A DNA stretch of 64,000 nucleotides from a virus, in IMG/VR virus record IMGVR_UViG_3300043788_000040, positions 62,001 to 126,000 of that record. One strand, 5' to 3'. Positions 54,249 to 63,135 of this stretch are shown here, piece after piece. The notes under the pieces were generated by a model. It saw nothing but the letters and a program-made list of their open reading frames with translations, did not search any database and was not told the origin of the DNA. The translations under genes and the position numbers were made by a program. Each line of letters opens with the position of its first letter. Positions within the stretch are counted from its first letter, which is position 1.

Positions 54249-54467
54249 ATGAACCGCATCACCCACTTCATAAACTCGGAGTGCGAAATCTACATCACCC
54301 GAGTCGCCGAAAACGGCGTGAGAATCCGCATAGCAGAGAAAGACACCAGCCTGCCCGACCCCACCGACTTTGAAATAGAGGGAAATCCTGCATATATCGC
54401 TGAAGCGTTCGCATCGCTCGCGTCAGTTTTGAGAAGCCTTGACCAGATACTCAAGGAACCTTCGTGA
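54249..54467 (+). CDS. Hypothetical protein in frame with PhoH
   Basis: 72 aa; GTAGGGGGAAG before ATG 54249. Alpha/beta, ends LDQILKEPS at TGA 54465-54467. The PhoH-like frame continues in the same reading frame directly after this stop. Confidence 0.6.
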   Translation: MNRITHFINSECEIYITRVAENGVRIRIAEKDTSLPDPTDFEIEGNPAYIAEAFASLASVLRSLDQILKEPS

Positions 54468-54488
54468 TCTCAGTTCAGGAGATGTCCT

Positions 54489-55187
54489 ATCCGTTCGAAG
54501 CATAAGAAGTCGCACGATAAACCGCACGAAAAGCCATCGTTCACCGTACGCAGATCATTCGCCCCACTCAACGACTCCCAACGTGAATACGTTGCCGCCA
54601 TCGGTGAGGGCGGCATTCTGTTTGGCGTCGGTCCCGCAGGTACAGGGAAGACATACGCCGCTGTTGCCATGGCTCTCGCGGCTCTCAACGCCGGGCGCGT
54701 GAAGAGGATTATTTTCACTCGTCCCGCCATTGAAGCTGGGGAAAAGCTGGGGTTTCTTCCCGGCACCATGCAGGAAAAAGTAGACCCCTACATGCGCCCA
54801 CTTTTTGATGCCCTACATGACATGGTGGACAACGAAGAACTTCTCAAGATGATGGCCGGGGGCATCATTGAAATCGCCCCTCTGGCTTTCATGCGGGGTC
54901 GGACTTTGAGCAAGGCCTTCGTCATTTTGGACGAGGCGCAGAACACCACCAGCGAGCAGATGAAGATGTTCCTGACTCGTTTGGGGTTTGGCTCGCAGAT
55001 GGTGATCACCGGGGATGTCACCCAAGTGGACTTGCCCAACGGGAAAGTGTCTGGTCTGGTTGAGGCAGTAGAACTGTTCAAGGACGTGCCGGAGATCGGC
55101 ATCTTCCATTTCAACGCTACGGATGTCGTCCGTAACGCCCTTGTACAGGTGGTGGTCAACACTTACGAGAGTAAGCGCTCGCGTTAG
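54489..55187 (+). CDS. PhoH-like P-loop ATPase, non-canonical start
   Basis: About 232 aa. [18 protein letters not shown], Walker [39 protein letters not shown], Walker [18 protein letters not shown] and [10 protein letters not shown] are diagnostic of PhoH. No ATG, GTG or TTG occurs in frame between the stop at 54465 and the Walker A. AGGAG (54477-54481) is spaced 7 bases from ATC 54489, chosen as the likely start. UGA readthrough from 54249 is the alternative. PhoH is common in phages and predicted to act on RNA. Confidence 0.85.
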   Translation: MRSKHKKSHDKPHEKPSFTVRRSFAPLNDSQREYVAAIGEGGILFGVGPAGTGKTYAAVAMALAALNAGRVKRIIFTRPAIEAGEKLGFLPGTMQEKVDPYMRPLFDALHDMVDNEELLKMMAGGIIEIAPLAFMRGRTLSKAFVILDEAQNTTSEQMKMFLTRLGFGSQMVITGDVTQVDLPNGKVSGLVEAVELFKDVPEIGIFHFNATDVVRNALVQVVVNTYESKRSR

Positions 55188-55483
55188 AAAATGAACGTGC
55201 CCGTGACGATGTAGTCTGTCGCGGCAAGCAAAGCGGATGAAAAGGTCAGCGTAATCGAGTCTGTCAATCCAATTGCTCCTGTGACCGTGATCGTGTTGTC
55301 TGAACAATTCAGATTTGTCACGCTAGTGGGCATGAGGGCCATGGCTGTGAAGCCATCAGAGATAGTTTGACCAGTGGGGGAAGCATAGCTGAGTGCTGCC
55401 GTGCCGAGTGAGATGGTGATGGACGTTGCAGACCCGTCACCGTGCAATTGGACGCCGAAGTTGATGGACTGTTTGATAGCCAT
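55184..55483 (-). CDS. Small virion or fibre protein
   Basis: 99 aa of Ser/Thr/Ala-rich beta strands. Starts [17 protein letters not shown], echoing the start of the larger gene at 55485 (MAIQQVVTVEILLNGD), so the two may share an N-terminal docking module. Last gene of the leftward structural block; its stop overlaps PhoH. Confidence 0.6.
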   Translation of the reverse strand: MAIKQSINFGVQLHGDGSATSITISLGTAALSYASPTGQTISDGFTAMALMPTSVTNLNCSDNTITVTGAIGLTDSITLTFSSALLAATDYIVTGTFIF

Positions 55484-55484
55484 T

Positions 55485-56693
55485 TTAGTATTCGTACCCG
55501 CAGATGGTGACGTTGAGGATGTTGGTTGTCGCCTGATCCAAGTGACTGACGCCGATAGTCTGCGTACCGTTGCCGAAGAACTCGATGCCGTCTGGAATAT
55601 CTATGACAACCTCGCCGCCTGAACCCGACGTGGCGTTCAGCGTATTTGCTTCAGGCACCAAGTACGCGATGGGGCTGGCAGCAGTAGTGGCTCCAGCGGT
55701 GTTGTGGCGCAGAGCGATGCGTGAAAACGCGATAGCAGCCGCACCGGAACGCACGCTTACACCGATTGATGTGATGCGAAGAGTCTTGCCGGATGTGATT
55801 GTGTAACTGGTGACGCCAGCCGTGTTGACGCCCTGCTTGTTTTGAGCCATGGACAGCAGAGCTTCAGCCGTGACGCCCGCTGCTGCGAGTGCGGTAAAGG
55901 AAACGTAGGTACGACCCGAATCCTTCATGTCCTGCGTGGTGAGCGCACGTGCGCCCTGCGTTGCCTTGGCGACGGTGTTGACCGCGTTACCGCCAGCCGC
56001 ATCGTCCAGTGTCATGTGCAGGTTCGCACCGTTAGCTTGTCCCACGGTGGGAACAGGCTCTACGCTGACGTCGTTCCCCTCCATGATGAACGTGACGGTG
56101 CCCGTTCCGGTAAGCTGCGGATTGAGGCGTAGACGCATGTAGGATAGACCTGCTACGTCGAACTGGATAGCGCGGCTGCCGACGCCGTTTGTCCAGCCTG
56201 TAAGTGCGGTGTAGCCGTCAGCGATGGCTCCTTGAATTGGAAACCAAGCTGCGCCGTCTTGTGAAACTTCAAAAAGAATTGTGCCGCCCGTGATAGAGCC
56301 GCTGACCACGAATCCTACTTCAACGGAATTTGAACCAGACAACGGCAGAGTCCATGTGGTGTTGAGAGCAGTGGCACTTGTCCAAGCAGCCGTGGTGCCT
56401 TGCAAAGTGCCAGAGTTGAAGAACAGTCCAACGAAAGCTGTGCCCTGACCAGACCAAGCCGAGGGGAAAGACAGAATCAGGTTGCCAAAGCCGTCGAGGG
56501 AGGCTGATCCGCCAGCCGGAAGTGCTCCGACTACGTTGTTCAGAGTCGCGCTGTTCGGGAGAGTTCCAGGGTTGACAACTTGCCCAGAGTCCAACACAAG
56601 CTGAAACAGTTTCGCGAAGCTGTACGTGAAAGAAGTAGCGACGTTGTCGCCATTCAATAAAATTTCTACTGTGACCACTTGCTGGATCGCCAT
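55485..56693 (-). CDS. Fibre or baseplate-like structural protein
   Basis: 402 aa, start at 56693 (MAIQQVV) because AGGAGG lies upstream. Beta-rich throughout. The C-terminal part from QDMKDSGRTYVSFTA to ILNVTICGYEY is homologous to the C terminus of 56770-58767 (QELKDSGRTVVVLYIDN to VCVVGYEY), a shared receptor-facing or trimerising end domain. Confidence 0.65.
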   Translation of the reverse strand: MAIQQVVTVEILLNGDNVATSFTYSFAKLFQLVLDSGQVVNPGTLPNSATLNNVVGALPAGGSASLDGFGNLILSFPSAWSGQGTAFVGLFFNSGTLQGTTAAWTSATALNTTWTLPLSGSNSVEVGFVVSGSITGGTILFEVSQDGAAWFPIQGAIADGYTALTGWTNGVGSRAIQFDVAGLSYMRLRLNPQLTGTGTVTFIMEGNDVSVEPVPTVGQANGANLHMTLDDAAGGNAVNTVAKATQGARALTTQDMKDSGRTYVSFTALAAAGVTAEALLSMAQNKQGVNTAGVTSYTITSGKTLRITSIGVSVRSGAAAIAFSRIALRHNTAGATTAASPIAYLVPEANTLNATSGSGGEVVIDIPDGIEFFGNGTQTIGVSHLDQATTNILNVTICGYEY

Positions 56694-56769
56694 AGTGTTT
56701 GACTGCCTCCTGCCCAAGGAACGTAAAGTGCGCCGACGCATCGGCTTGCGACAAGGGCAAACTTAGGGA

Positions 56770-58767
56770 TTAGTATTCGTACCCCACGACGCACACAGTC
56801 GCGTTGCCAGTGTTCACCTGCGAAAGTGTGCTGATGCCCACTTGCTGACCAGCCGCTATTTCTAATCCATCTGGAAAAACTTGCTCGGCGTTGCCTACGT
56901 CAGCCGTGCCTGAGGTCGTAGATGGAGAGGCGAATAGGGTGCAGTAAATCGGCGAGGTGACGAGGACAGCCGCAGCAGCGCGGATGCGTGCTTTGACTGC
57001 GCCGATGCCAGTATTGACTTGCGAAGCCAGCGTCATGCTCTGCATGCGGAACGTTTTACCAGCCGTCACGGTGTACGAAGTTCCCGTTGTCGTTGCACCG
57101 TTCTTGGTGATGCTCATCGTCTGCAAAGCTTCCGCCGCTGGGGCTGTAACGTTGTCGATATACAACACCACTACGGTGCGACCAGAGTCCTTGAGTTCTT
57201 GCACCTTGGTCGGTGGTACTCCGTTGGATTGTGCCGCGAAACCAACGGTGACCGTGCCCGTCCCTGTGATAGCTGGGCTGAGTCGGACGCGGAAGTATTG
57301 CCAGCCTCCGATGTTGAACTTGAAGGAGATGTAGGTGCTGGCTTGGAACGTGTAGGACTGGATGTCATTGCCGTCAGCGGCATAGTTGACACCTGAGGCT
57401 GCGACCCAGTTGGCGTTATCGTTGCTGACTTCGAAGTTGGCAGCACCACCCGTGATCGTCGTCGTCTGGTTGAAAGTGACTAGGATAGTGTTGTACGAAA
57501 AGTTCGCACTGAGCAGGGTGACGGCTGTATTGTTCGCTGTGGCAGATGTCCAAGATGCAGCGGCGGTGTTGCTAGTGCCGCTGTTCGCTTCCTTCAAAGC
57601 ACCAATGGCGTCAACCTGCAAGGGCGATACGTTACCCGTGGTGATTGTAGTGGGGGTCGTGTTGAACTGTCCGGCGATCAGAAGCTCGTTGGCAGGAGAG
57701 GCTGCGTTTTGACCCGCAGCATCCATCGCCGCGCCCGTATTTCCGACAATGCCAACCTTCTGCACACCAGCCGCAGCCGTTACGACAGCCACACCTGCCA
57801 CTGCTTGCAGATCGTGATTGAGTGCGCCGTGTAAATCGGTAACGGGCAGGACTTGATCGCCTGTCGTGTAAGTGACAGTCGTGTACGCGGTCTCAGCAAT
57901 CGCAGGCAGTACGCCAAGATTTTGAGCGTTCGGAGCCGCGTTATTGTTGGTCAAGTTGCCAACGACTGTGAACGGTGCGGCTGGGTTTGTCACATTGACG
58001 TTCAGCGACGTGCCTGTCGCGGTGATCCCGGTGACGCCAGCGAACAGAGAAGAGTTGACGGCTGGAACTGCAACGGCTGCTGGAGCCGATCCGAAGTTTA
58101 CAATCGCCGTGGCACCGAGTGCTGTACCTGCGACAGCTTGCAAATCTTGGTTGAGAGCACCGTGCAGGTCCGTGACGGGAAGCACCATGTCGCCCGTGGT
58201 GTAGGTGACGGTCGTGTACGCAGTCTCAGCAATAGCACCCAGTACGCCAACTAGCGTTGCGGTAGGAGCCGCGTTGTTGTTCGTTAGGTTTCCGTCAACG
58301 ACCCATGGGGTTGTGCTCTGCGTGACACCCACGGTCCCTGAGATTGCTGTCGTGGAGAGGGAACTGACAAACGAGTCAGCGGAGTATCCGATGGTGACCG
58401 TTCCCGTGCCTGTGATTGCCGAACTAAGAAGAACTTGAAAATACGGAATGGCGGTTAGGTTAAACTGGAAGACCGCGTAGGTGTTCGCTTGAAGCGTGTA
58501 CGTAGCTCCCACCAACGCCAGCGTGGAGGTGTTGAATCCTTGAAGGTTGAAGAAGTTTACGCCGTCGAAGCTGCCCTGAAATGTGACCACGCCGCCTGTG
58601 ATCGTGGTGGTCTGTGACAGGGAAATGTTCAGGGTGTTGTAGGAGATGTCATTGCTGACCAGCGAGGCGACTGTGTTGAGAGCAGTGCTGCTGTTCCACG
58701 CGACAAACGAAGGGTTCTGCGAACCTACGCTGATACTTGCCGTGATGGAATACTGTGACTCAGGCAT
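56770..58767 (-). CDS. Repeat-rich fibre protein
   Basis: 665 aa. Two copies of a roughly 100-residue cassette: NLTNNNAAP, AIAETAYTTVTYTTGDMVLP, VTDLHGALNQDLQAVAG, FGSAPAAVAVPAVNSSLFAG, GITATGTSLNVNV. The C-terminal domain is shared with 55485. The cassette continues in 59046-60602. Virion surface protein, probably a tail fibre. Confidence 0.7.
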   Translation of the reverse strand: MPESQYSITASISVGSQNPSFVAWNSSTALNTVASLVSNDISYNTLNISLSQTTTITGGVVTFQGSFDGVNFFNLQGFNTSTLALVGATYTLQANTYAVFQFNLTAIPYFQVLLSSAITGTGTVTIGYSADSFVSSLSTTAISGTVGVTQSTTPWVVDGNLTNNNAAPTATLVGVLGAIAETAYTTVTYTTGDMVLPVTDLHGALNQDLQAVAGTALGATAIVNFGSAPAAVAVPAVNSSLFAGVTGITATGTSLNVNVTNPAAPFTVVGNLTNNNAAPNAQNLGVLPAIAETAYTTVTYTTGDQVLPVTDLHGALNHDLQAVAGVAVVTAAAGVQKVGIVGNTGAAMDAAGQNAASPANELLIAGQFNTTPTTITTGNVSPLQVDAIGALKEANSGTSNTAAASWTSATANNTAVTLLSANFSYNTILVTFNQTTTITGGAANFEVSNDNANWVAASGVNYAADGNDIQSYTFQASTYISFKFNIGGWQYFRVRLSPAITGTGTVTVGFAAQSNGVPPTKVQELKDSGRTVVVLYIDNVTAPAAEALQTMSITKNGATTTGTSYTVTAGKTFRMQSMTLASQVNTGIGAVKARIRAAAAVLVTSPIYCTLFASPSTTSGTADVGNAEQVFPDGLEIAAGQQVGISTLSQVNTGNATVCVVGYEY

Positions 58768-58796
58768 TGGATAATCCCCTACAAATCCCTTAGAAA

Positions 58797-58828
58797 GTCA
58801 AAAGAAAAGGGGCACCTTGCGGTGCCCC
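58797..58828 (-). terminator. Rho-independent terminator, leftward
   Basis: On the minus strand GGGGCACC-GCAA-GGTGCCCC followed by TTTTCTTTTGAC. Ends transcription from the 59046-60602 gene and follows the pseudoknotted RNA at 58853-59010. Confidence 0.8.
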
Positions 58829-58852
58829 TCGTCCGAATGCCTCAACTTCAAG

Positions 58853-59010
58853 GCACGCCCTGATAAAGATCAAAATTGATGACAGGCAGGATGGGTACGA
58901 TCAAGCGGAAGGCACCGGAGTTGAACCGGAGAGGTTTCCCTCCCATCGCTTTATCAGGGCGTGCTCAATGACCTATTGAGATTACCTTCCGAGAGCAGCC
59001 CTGCCTGTCA
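58853..59010 (-). ncRNA. Pseudoknotted RNA with tRNA-like T arm
   Basis: Two interleaved perfect stems: GCACGCCCTGATAAAG (58853-58868) with CTTTATCAGGGCGTGC (58949-58964), 16 bp, and TGACAGGCAGG (58880-58890) with CCTGCCTGTCA (59000-59010), 11 bp. Their order (A, B, A', B') makes a pseudoknot or alternative folds. On the minus strand the region contains TCCGG TTCAACT CCGG, a canonical T arm, inside a GGGAGG/CCTTCC helix. Minus strand assigned because both flanking genes and the terminator are leftward. No ORF. Confidence 0.6.
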
Positions 59011-59045
59011 AATGTCTAATACCCTCTCCCCAACAATTCAGCCGA

Positions 59046-60602
59046 TTAGATTGCAGCGGCTTCTTCTGACCAGCGGATGGAACCAAAAGCCTTGGAAGTA
59101 CCAGTGCCGAACTTCTGAGCGGCAAGGGTGTAGGTGTCTCCAGGTGCCCCGGCAGCCATGTACTGCAACAGCATGTCGGTGTGCGCGGGAGCCGAAGCAA
59201 GCATAGATGACCAAACCACGGTTCCGGTGCCGATAGTGACAGCAGTCGCCGTGACGTCACGCTTGATGTGCGAACCAGTCGGAATACCAGTCGCCGTGAA
59301 CGCTGCGCCCGTGAGGGTTTGGGGGTTCTTGATGAGCACGACCTTGACCTGCGAGCCGTCTCCGTACGCCTGAACCTCGCGGATAAGGAATGACTCCGTG
59401 GTTGAGTTGGACTGAATCGAGATCAGCGGTACCAGCGTGGCGTTCGGCAGTGTGATGAGGGTCGTGAAGCCGGAGTCGTCAGCGAAGTAGTTGATTGACT
59501 GGGCATACTGCTCATCCGCAGGAATCGTGACCAGCGAACCGCCCTGCGACACGCGCAGAAGTTCTTGGTCGCCAGCGGTGTAAGCCGGGAGGGTGACGGT
59601 CGGGAACGTGCCGGAGTCCGTGACTGCGATCAACGCGCCGATGTTGTTCGTAGTCGGAGCCGCGTTGTTGTTCGTCAGGTTGCCAGCGATTACCCAAGGC
59701 GTGGTGCCCTGCGTGACTGCGACCGTGCCGCCCGTGACATCCACGTTCAGGCTGGAGCCTGTCGCGGTGATGCCCGTGGTTCCGGCGAAGATTGAAACGT
59801 TCGCGCCGATTACGTTTGCAGCAGCGGGTGCCGTACCGAAGGCGGTAACAGCAGTCGCACCCAGTTGGACGCCAGCCGAAGCCTGCATGTCGTTGTTGAC
59901 TGCGCCATGGAGGTCGGTGACTGCCAGTACTTGGTTGCCCGTCGTGTAGGTGACGGTGTTGTAAGCGGTCTCAGCGATGAAGCCCAGCACGCCCATGTTG
60001 TCGGCAATCGGGGCTGCCGTGTTGTTAGACAGGTTGCCAGCAACCGTGACGGTAGTCGTGCTACCAGTCAGGTTGACGTTCAGCGCACCGCCCGTGTTCG
60101 TCAGAGCCGTGGTGCCTGAGAAGATTGAGGAGTTGACAGCCGGAACGTTTACAGCGGCCGGAGCCGAACCGAAGGCGACTACTGCGGTCGCGCCAAGCTG
60201 GACGCCAGCAACAGCCTGCAAGTCGTCATTGACTGCTCCATGCAAGTCGGTGGTCGCCAGAACTTGGAAGCCGTTCGTGTAGGTGTTGGTCGTGTACGCG
60301 GTTGAAGCAAGGAAGCCAAGCGTGCCGAGGTTGTCTGCAACGGGCGCTGCGTTGTTGTTCGTCAACGTGCCCATGACGTTCGTGGTGCCCGCGAACGTGG
60401 CGTTGACGTTTAGAAAGCCGTTTGGAGTGGACGAGAGCGGCTGGAAGTTGCCGTTGCTGTCCATGCTGCCGACTAGGATGCCCGATGTCGGGGACGCTGT
60501 GCCATTAGCAGCAAATAAAGGCGATTCGGTGTTGTTGTCGTACAACCCGGAGACTGTGACTGTCGTGTACTGGTCAGTTCCGGGGAATAGTGTCAATGGC
60601 AT
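59046..60602 (-). CDS. Repeat-rich fibre protein
   Basis: 518 aa. Two and a half copies of the TDLHGA cassette shared with 56770 (for example VTDLHGAVNNDMQASAGVQLG and LGATAVVAFGSAPAAVNVP). Short N-terminal domain MPLTLFPGTDQYTTVTVS and a distinct C-terminal domain (LISIQSNSTTESFLIREVQA) with similarity to the end of the protein at 60680. Tail fibre or adhesin. Confidence 0.7.
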   Translation of the reverse strand: MPLTLFPGTDQYTTVTVSGLYDNNTESPLFAANGTASPTSGILVGSMDSNGNFQPLSSTPNGFLNVNATFAGTTNVMGTLTNNNAAPVADNLGTLGFLASTAYTTNTYTNGFQVLATTDLHGAVNDDLQAVAGVQLGATAVVAFGSAPAAVNVPAVNSSIFSGTTALTNTGGALNVNLTGSTTTVTVAGNLSNNTAAPIADNMGVLGFIAETAYNTVTYTTGNQVLAVTDLHGAVNNDMQASAGVQLGATAVTAFGTAPAAANVIGANVSIFAGTTGITATGSSLNVDVTGGTVAVTQGTTPWVIAGNLTNNNAAPTTNNIGALIAVTDSGTFPTVTLPAYTAGDQELLRVSQGGSLVTIPADEQYAQSINYFADDSGFTTLITLPNATLVPLISIQSNSTTESFLIREVQAYGDGSQVKVVLIKNPQTLTGAAFTATGIPTGSHIKRDVTATAVTIGTGTVVWSSMLASAPAHTDMLLQYMAAGAPGDTYTLAAQKFGTGTSKAFGSIRWSEEAAAI

Positions 60603-60679
60603 ATAGGGGAGTCCTCTCCAACTTCGGGTTCAAAATCGCTTCTATCTGAGGGAATGGTAGTCGAAAAAGGGCTATCTCG

Positions 60680-61870
60680 TTAGAGACACGTGGCTTGTTC
60701 ATCCCAAGCAAACGAACACCCAGCTATTGATTTTGGGGTGCCCGTGGAGACAGCGCCGACATAAACGAGGGTGATGGTGTCCGGCGTCCCTCCGGTGAAT
60801 CCGAAGTGCATCTCATAATCGTGACGCTCGTGGTCAGCGCCGACGAACCCGGAGTCAATGAGCCTGCCCCCGGTGTAGGATGTCGCGGAGACGTCGTACT
60901 GGGCTTGGGACGCGGCGTCCACGTTCACGAAGCTCGCCCCGGTCAGCGTCGCGTTGAGGAGAAGCTGGTAATGGGACAGGTTCCCACCGCTGAGGAAGTC
61001 CGAGTTCCTGAGAGTGAATGTGACAGCGGTCGCCGCAACCTTTGGCCGGATGGACAGCAGGGGCACCAAGGCAGCCGTGGCGTTCGTCTTGAGCGCCGCG
61101 CCCGTGGTCGCACCGAAGCGCAGGACGTTGATGTCCGTCTCTTGGTCTTGCGTGAGCGTGACGATCTTGCCGCCCGTGGTAACCGAGATGTTTTGGAGTA
61201 CACCGTTGCAATCCGCACCGCCGATGAGGATAGGCTGGATGCAGGTCGGCGGGACGTACGCGGGCGCTGGGCAGATGGTGCTGCCTGCTGCATACAAACC
61301 CTGAACCTGAGGGTCCATCCAAGCCGCTGAGGTATTGCCCGGCTGCGAGATCAGGAGCATTCCGGGGTGCGTTGGGTGGCTGATGTTGGTGACAACCGGG
61401 GTGCAGGTATCGGTCGCAAGTTCGGTCGCCTCAATGACGCCTGTGCTACCACATTCAACGGTCAGCGTCGCACCGCTGCCGACCACCATCGTCGCTACGG
61501 TGTTCGTGCCGGACAGGATTTGGTCAAAGTGTACCGTTGTGCCTGAGGTCGTGTAGTAGGCGCTGATGTTTCCGCTGCCATCGGTCTGCCAAAAGACGTT
61601 GGACGAACCTGCCGGGGGTGCCGGGGTCAAGTTGTTGAAGTTCGGAGCCGCAGGGCCAAACAGAACTGCGGTGCCGTTGACGAATACCTCGTCAACGTCG
61701 GGACCTGTCGGCAAGAGGCACGGATCAATCTTGCAGTCGGGGCCAAGTAGGACTATAGCGCCGGGCTGCGCGGGGCAGCAGCCGTCAACGGCGGGGACAC
61801 GATACTCAGTCCAGAAGGGCTGGTTCGCTTTGTCCTTGCGATTTGCCAGTATGCTGTAGATGGGAGCCAT
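60680..61870 (-). CDS. Cys-rich virion protein
   Basis: 396 aa. Pairs of Cys in the first 60 residues (DGCCPAQ, PDCKIDPC) and in ECGST, DTCTP and TCIQP; rest beta-rich. The C-terminal LLSIRPKVAATAVTFTLRNS and DSGFVG resemble 59046-60602. N terminus (YSILANRKDKANQPFWTEYR) is probably the virion attachment site. Confidence 0.6.
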   Translation of the reverse strand: MAPIYSILANRKDKANQPFWTEYRVPAVDGCCPAQPGAIVLLGPDCKIDPCLLPTGPDVDEVFVNGTAVLFGPAAPNFNNLTPAPPAGSSNVFWQTDGSGNISAYYTTSGTTVHFDQILSGTNTVATMVVGSGATLTVECGSTGVIEATELATDTCTPVVTNISHPTHPGMLLISQPGNTSAAWMDPQVQGLYAAGSTICPAPAYVPPTCIQPILIGGADCNGVLQNISVTTGGKIVTLTQDQETDINVLRFGATTGAALKTNATAALVPLLSIRPKVAATAVTFTLRNSDFLSGGNLSHYQLLLNATLTGASFVNVDAASQAQYDVSATSYTGGRLIDSGFVGADHERHDYEMHFGFTGGTPDTITLVYVGAVSTGTPKSIAGCSFAWDEQATCL

Positions 61871-62064
61871 TACTGGTTACCCCCTTGGCGCATCTGGTCT
61901 ATCATGTCGGGGCTGAAGCGGAGGTTACGTCCAATGCGAATGCACGGAATCTTGCCTGCGGAGGCGAGGCGGTAGAGAGTCTTCGGAGCGATCTTGACGA
62001 GCTTCGCAAACTCCTTGATCGTCAAAAGCTCGGTCTGGGAGCCTTTTTGTGTTCCAGAAGCCAT
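61870..62064 (-). CDS. Excisionase-like helix-turn-helix protein
   Basis: 64 aa. LLTIKEFAKLVKIAPKTLYRLASAG followed by IPCIRIGRNLRFSPDMIDQ is the MerR/excisionase (HTH_17) fold: winged helix with basic recognition helix and the Arg-x-x-x-Phe wing. A DNA-binding regulator or recombination directionality factor. Its stop overlaps the start of the gene at 60680. Confidence 0.88.
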   Translation of the reverse strand: MASGTQKGSQTELLTIKEFAKLVKIAPKTLYRLASAGKIPCIRIGRNLRFSPDMIDQMRQGGNQ

Positions 62065-62121
62065 TTCCTCAGTTTTCCCCGCTTTTCACTTAGGGGTTTG
62101 GTAGCAGGTTTTTACTTTTGA

Positions 62122-62901
62122 TTAGCCGAACAGGGCTTCCATATCGGTGATGAAGGCTTGCGCAGCGACCCCGATCAGTTGGCGGGGGGCCTGAGAAGGC
62201 GAGACGTTGGTCTCGCTATAGAAGAGCCAAACCTTGCGGGCTGCCGGGTCGGTCACGGTGCCGGAGTCGGCATTGCTGTAGCCGTTTGTGTTCAGTGTCG
62301 CCAAGCCCACATCGCCGCTCGCCCCGCATCCCGCCGTGCCGTAGTCTGCGTGTGTGAACGGTGCTGTGAAGCTGGCGTAGCCGGATGGGTCGGAGGGATT
62401 TTTTGAGACGCTGGCGATGGTCACAGTCTGGGCGTTGAGGAACGTCGCATTCACCAAGCCAGAGAAAGTCACGGTCATACCTACGACCCAATCCTGCCGG
62501 GCGGTGACAGTCAGCACGTTGGACACGATTTCAACCGCCGACACGGGCGCTGTGATAGCGGGCATGGTCGCCGTGAAGGCTCCAGGCGTTGCTGTGCTGA
62601 CGTTCACGATCTTGCCGTTCAGGAATGAGGCATTGGTCAGCCCGTTAATCAGGGCGGCGTTCATGTTCGCTTGGAAGGTGTTGACGCCAGTGACGGTGAG
62701 CAAGCCGCCTGCGATTGCGATGTTGGTGATTTGGGGCATGCGGATAGTGGGCTGATCCGCTTCAAGATACTGAAGCCCGTTGACGTTGATCATCACTTCC
62801 TTACCGTGTGGGTCAAAGGTAAAGTCCGGCTTGTAAATCCAGAAAGCCGCGTGGATCGTCGTGTTTAGTTGGAAGCCCGCTTCAAACTGATTCAACGGCA
62901 T
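62122..62901 (-). CDS. Virion protein with repeats shared with the 2068-aa protein
   Basis: 259 aa. N-terminal 60 residues unique; then two copies of the beta repeat found seven times in 26030-32236 (ITNIAIAGGLLTVTGVNTF..NASFLNGKIVNV and VEIVSNVLTVTARQDW..NATFLNAQTVTI, ending FTAPFTHADYG). Probably part of the same virion structure. Confidence 0.65.
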   Translation of the reverse strand: MPLNQFEAGFQLNTTIHAAFWIYKPDFTFDPHGKEVMINVNGLQYLEADQPTIRMPQITNIAIAGGLLTVTGVNTFQANMNAALINGLTNASFLNGKIVNVSTATPGAFTATMPAITAPVSAVEIVSNVLTVTARQDWVVGMTVTFSGLVNATFLNAQTVTIASVSKNPSDPSGYASFTAPFTHADYGTAGCGASGDVGLATLNTNGYSNADSGTVTDPAARKVWLFYSETNVSPSQAPRQLIGVAAQAFITDMEALFG

Positions 62902-62949
62902 GTACCCCTACCTATGGTGGGAAAGCCCACGAATACCAAGTACTCGGGC

Positions 62950-62979
62950 TGGACAAAAATGTCCATTTCGCTGTATACT
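62950..62979 (+). promoter_or_regulatory. Promoter TGGACA-N18-TATACT, leaderless output
   Basis: TGGACA 62950-62955, TATACT 62974-62979, then six bases to GTG 62986. Near-identical to the promoter at 9073-9102. Confidence 0.7.
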
Positions 62980-62985
62980 ATTGCT

Positions 62986-63135
62986 GTGAGAGACCCTCTA
63001 AAATGCCCACGGTGTGGGCTTGGCAAAGACACGGACGGCGACGGCGATTGTCCGGTATGCGCCCACTGGGAAGACGGTCGAGAAGTCGGCCCGGCGCTCG
63101 CTAAGCTGATCCGCAGGAGCAAGAAGAAACAATGA
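62986..63135 (+). CDS. 49-aa zinc-ribbon protein, predicted leaderless
   Basis: GTG 62986 is six bases beyond the -10 box. LKCPRCGLGKDTDGDGDCPVCAHW is a classic two-CxxC zinc ribbon, then a helix ending in basic residues RRSKKKQ. An ATG at 62869 in the same frame lies before the promoter and is rejected. Confidence 0.65.
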   Translation: MRDPLKCPRCGLGKDTDGDGDCPVCAHWEDGREVGPALAKLIRRSKKKQ

